Source: Prostheceraeus crozeri
Lineage: Eukaryota; Platyhelminthes; Polycladida; Euryleptidae
DNA length: 64,000 nt
Direction of reading: 5' to 3'
Assembly (NCBI GenBank): GCA_907163375.1
Contig: CAJQUW010005287.1
Location: 1-64,000, forward strand
In this document: positions 62,220-64,000 of the stretch, one piece after another
Position numbering within the stretch: the stretch's first letter is position 1
Layout of the letters: each line of letters starts with the position of its first letter
Notes under the pieces: model-generated
What the model saw: only the letters and a program-made list of their open reading frames with translations
Databases searched by the model: none
Told to the model about the DNA's origin: nothing
Translations under genes and position numbers: made by a program

Positions 62220-63393
62220 TAAAACGAACAATAACACGATGTACATGAAGTAACAAGAACGTCTTACTTTGTGTTTGAAATATCCTTTCCACTTTCGGAA
62301 TATCTTATTCAATTTGTCCATTGAAATTTATGCAGTTAACGTCAAAAGTAGCAAATTGGAAATTCGAAATTTTGCAGAAAAAATCGGATAGATCGGCTGG
62401 TGAAAAATCGGTACGAAAAACGATTTATTCAAAGTTCATAATATCAACGTTTCATCTAACGATTCAGAAACGATACTTCTGAAATATAAGAGTCAAATTT
62501 CATCGTTGGAGAAAATCAGTCAAAATTAAGCTGTGCCGATCATTGCATGAGTACATAGTTACACGTAGACAATTAACTGTAATAGTCAATTAGGTCAACA
62601 AACGGGTTTTCTAATTCAAAATATTCAAAAGCCTCAGACACAGAAAATGTTTCTACCTTAGGTCGCATTCTTGAATGCTCAACTTGTACTTAATACTTCA
62701 AAATCAAATAGTGAATAATTTAATCTAAATTCGTACTTGAGTGCAACAAAACGACACAAAGAAAACCAATGGTTTCAAGAAAAAGGTACATTAACATGCA
62801 TCAACTTGAACAAATATCAAAAATTCTAAGGTCCCATAGTTTCTAAAGCAAAGTGTCAGTGTTAATGCATAAATAAAACCATCCGCTCATAGAGAAATGT
62901 CAGACTTGTCAATATGATATCAGGCATACGGAGCTTGCTTCGCCACAGCATGAAATCATCATAGGAATAGAAAAAAATGCTACCACAGCTATTCTCATTT
63001 CCACCATTTCGTTCAATTAAACTATCCATCACAACAGTGAAAATGAAATAAAGAAAAACATATCTGAAAATCCGTCTCTGCAATGTAGCTGGACAATTAT
63101 AACATGCAATTATATCGGAAATAAGACAAATTACACAGCTCGACATGATTTAAAATCTAATTCAATGTTAAGTGTAAAATCCTCTTAATAATGTGAATGC
63201 TGTGTATCGAAATCGAAGTTATTTAAAGATTTCTATTTGTTGATATCAAATAAATAATATTTACGTTCACTGAAAAATGTATATTACGAATTAAAGTTTT
63301 AGGTTTTTTTAGGTTTACATTAAAAATTTAGGTCAAATTTTAGATTTTTCCTTGAAAATACTAAAATTTAGGTTTTTTTAGGTTTTTAGGTCA
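62220..63393. other. Non-coding 5-prime part of the hAT-like element
   Basis: No supported gene; ends with repeated taggttttttaggt motifs before the terminal repeat. Confidence 0.45.
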
Positions 63394-63407
63394 GCGTGGG
63401 AGGCCTG

Positions 63408-64000
63408 CGGTTGGTCTCTGTCTCAGAGGGGTCCTTTTCTATCTGAGAGGATCCCATCTGTTTCTCAGAGTGTCTGGTCTATGTCTCAGAATGGCCCTTG
63501 TCCATCTGTGATGAGCCCTTCTGTTTCTCAGAGCGGCTGGTCTCTTTCTCAGAGGGGTCCTTTTCTATCTGAGAGGATCCCATCTGTTTCTCACAGCGGT
63601 TGGTCTCTGTCTCAGAGCCCCTGTCTATCTTAGAGGAGCCCTTCTGTTTCTCAGAGCAGCTCATCTCTGTCTCAGAGGAGCCCTTGTCTATCTTAGAGGA
63701 GCCCTTCTGTTTCTTCGAGTGGCTGGTCTCTGTCTCAGAGGGATCCTTGTCCATCTGTGAGGAGCCCTTATGTTTCTCAGAGCGGCTGGTCTCTGTCTCA
63801 GAAGGGTCCTTGTCCATCTGAGAGGAGCCCATCTGTTTCTCGGAGTGGCTGGTCCCTGTCTCAGAAGGACTTTTGTCTATCTTAGAGGAGCCTTTCTGTT
63901 TTTTCAGTGTCTGGTCTCCGTCTCAGAGGGGTCTTGTCTATCTCAGAGGACCTCCACTCTATCACATGTTAACAATTCCATATGTCAGATGAACCCATTT
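63408..64000. repeat. 60-bp minisatellite, right part
   Basis: Same unit as 53,941-55,183, continuing at the position where the transposon interrupted it, and degenerating after about 63,950. Confidence 0.9.

Larger units (their letters stand above)
55184..63407. mobile_element. 8.2-kb hAT-like DNA transposon inserted in the minisatellite
   Basis: Terminal inverted repeats CAGGCCTCCCACGC (55,184-55,197) and GCGTGGGAGGCCTG (63,394-63,407) are flanked by a direct CGGTTG repeat (55,178-55,183 and 63,408-63,413; GCGGTTG if one ambiguous base is counted). The host array resumes in register. Both ends have an inner AATTTAGGTTTTTT motif. The element carries a two-exon hAT-type gene on the minus strand and a nested mariner. 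hAT elements usually make 8-bp duplications; here only 6-7 bases are identical. Confidence 0.85.

Noticed and set aside
62862-63146. 94-codon minus-strand frame in the hAT-like element
   Set aside because: No motif, no splice or promoter support; length is within chance for AT-rich DNA.

Overview
The window is animal-type nuclear DNA, probably from an invertebrate. It holds spliced genes with GT-AG introns, TATA promoters, a LINE, hAT, mariner and piggyBac-type transposons, satellites, and a nearly complete Polinton/Maverick (adintovirus-like) provirus. I see no cellular housekeeping gene, no rRNA or tRNA and no CRISPR array. I cannot name the species.

Region 1 (about 300-16,220) is a very large, imperfect inverted repeat centred near 8,464. 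Each arm carries the same cassette of small intronless genes pointing toward the centre. From outside in these are CG1 (88 aa), CG2 and CG3 (paralogues with an internal duplication), CG4 (79 aa), CG5 (acidic), and CG6 and CG7 (twin arginine-rich peptides). The right arm (minus strand, 11,381-15,318) is open throughout. The left arm is riddled with small indels and lost start codons. CG2, CG4 and CG5 share a GGGTCC-type element just upstream of the TATA box. Both arms run into a central minisatellite whose units carry AATAAA on the sense strand. Outside the genes lie related modules A-D. The compact virus-like layout and the Arg-rich core-like peptides suggest an uncharacterised DNA-virus-like or selfish element. 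This is the best candidate here for an undescribed system.

Region 2 (16,600-31,700) is repeat-rich. It holds G-tract satellites, a 1-kb inverted fragment of a Polinton, a dead piggyBac-like gene, an intact LINE (25,047-28,100) and a 193-bp tandem array.

Region 3 (31,780-33,258) is a small gene cluster: a gene with its intron directly after the ATG, a RING-like mini-protein and a DEDD-type exonuclease-like exon. It is interrupted by region 4.

Region 4 (33,259-50,855) is a 17.6-kb Polinton with 0.55-kb terminal inverted repeats. It encodes a protein-primed DNA polymerase B, packaging ATPase, double-jelly-roll major capsid protein, penton-like minor capsid protein, adenain-type protease (frameshifted), a retroviral-type integrase fused to a phospholipase A2-like domain, a fibre-like coiled-coil protein and several unknowns. 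Most genes start at an A-run that abuts the ATG, suggesting a common core promoter. Tiny GC-rich hairpins are scattered through it, including inside genes.

Region 5 (50,856-64,000) holds a dead LINE fragment and a 60-bp minisatellite split by an 8.2-kb hAT-like element, which itself contains an intact 1.74-kb mariner.
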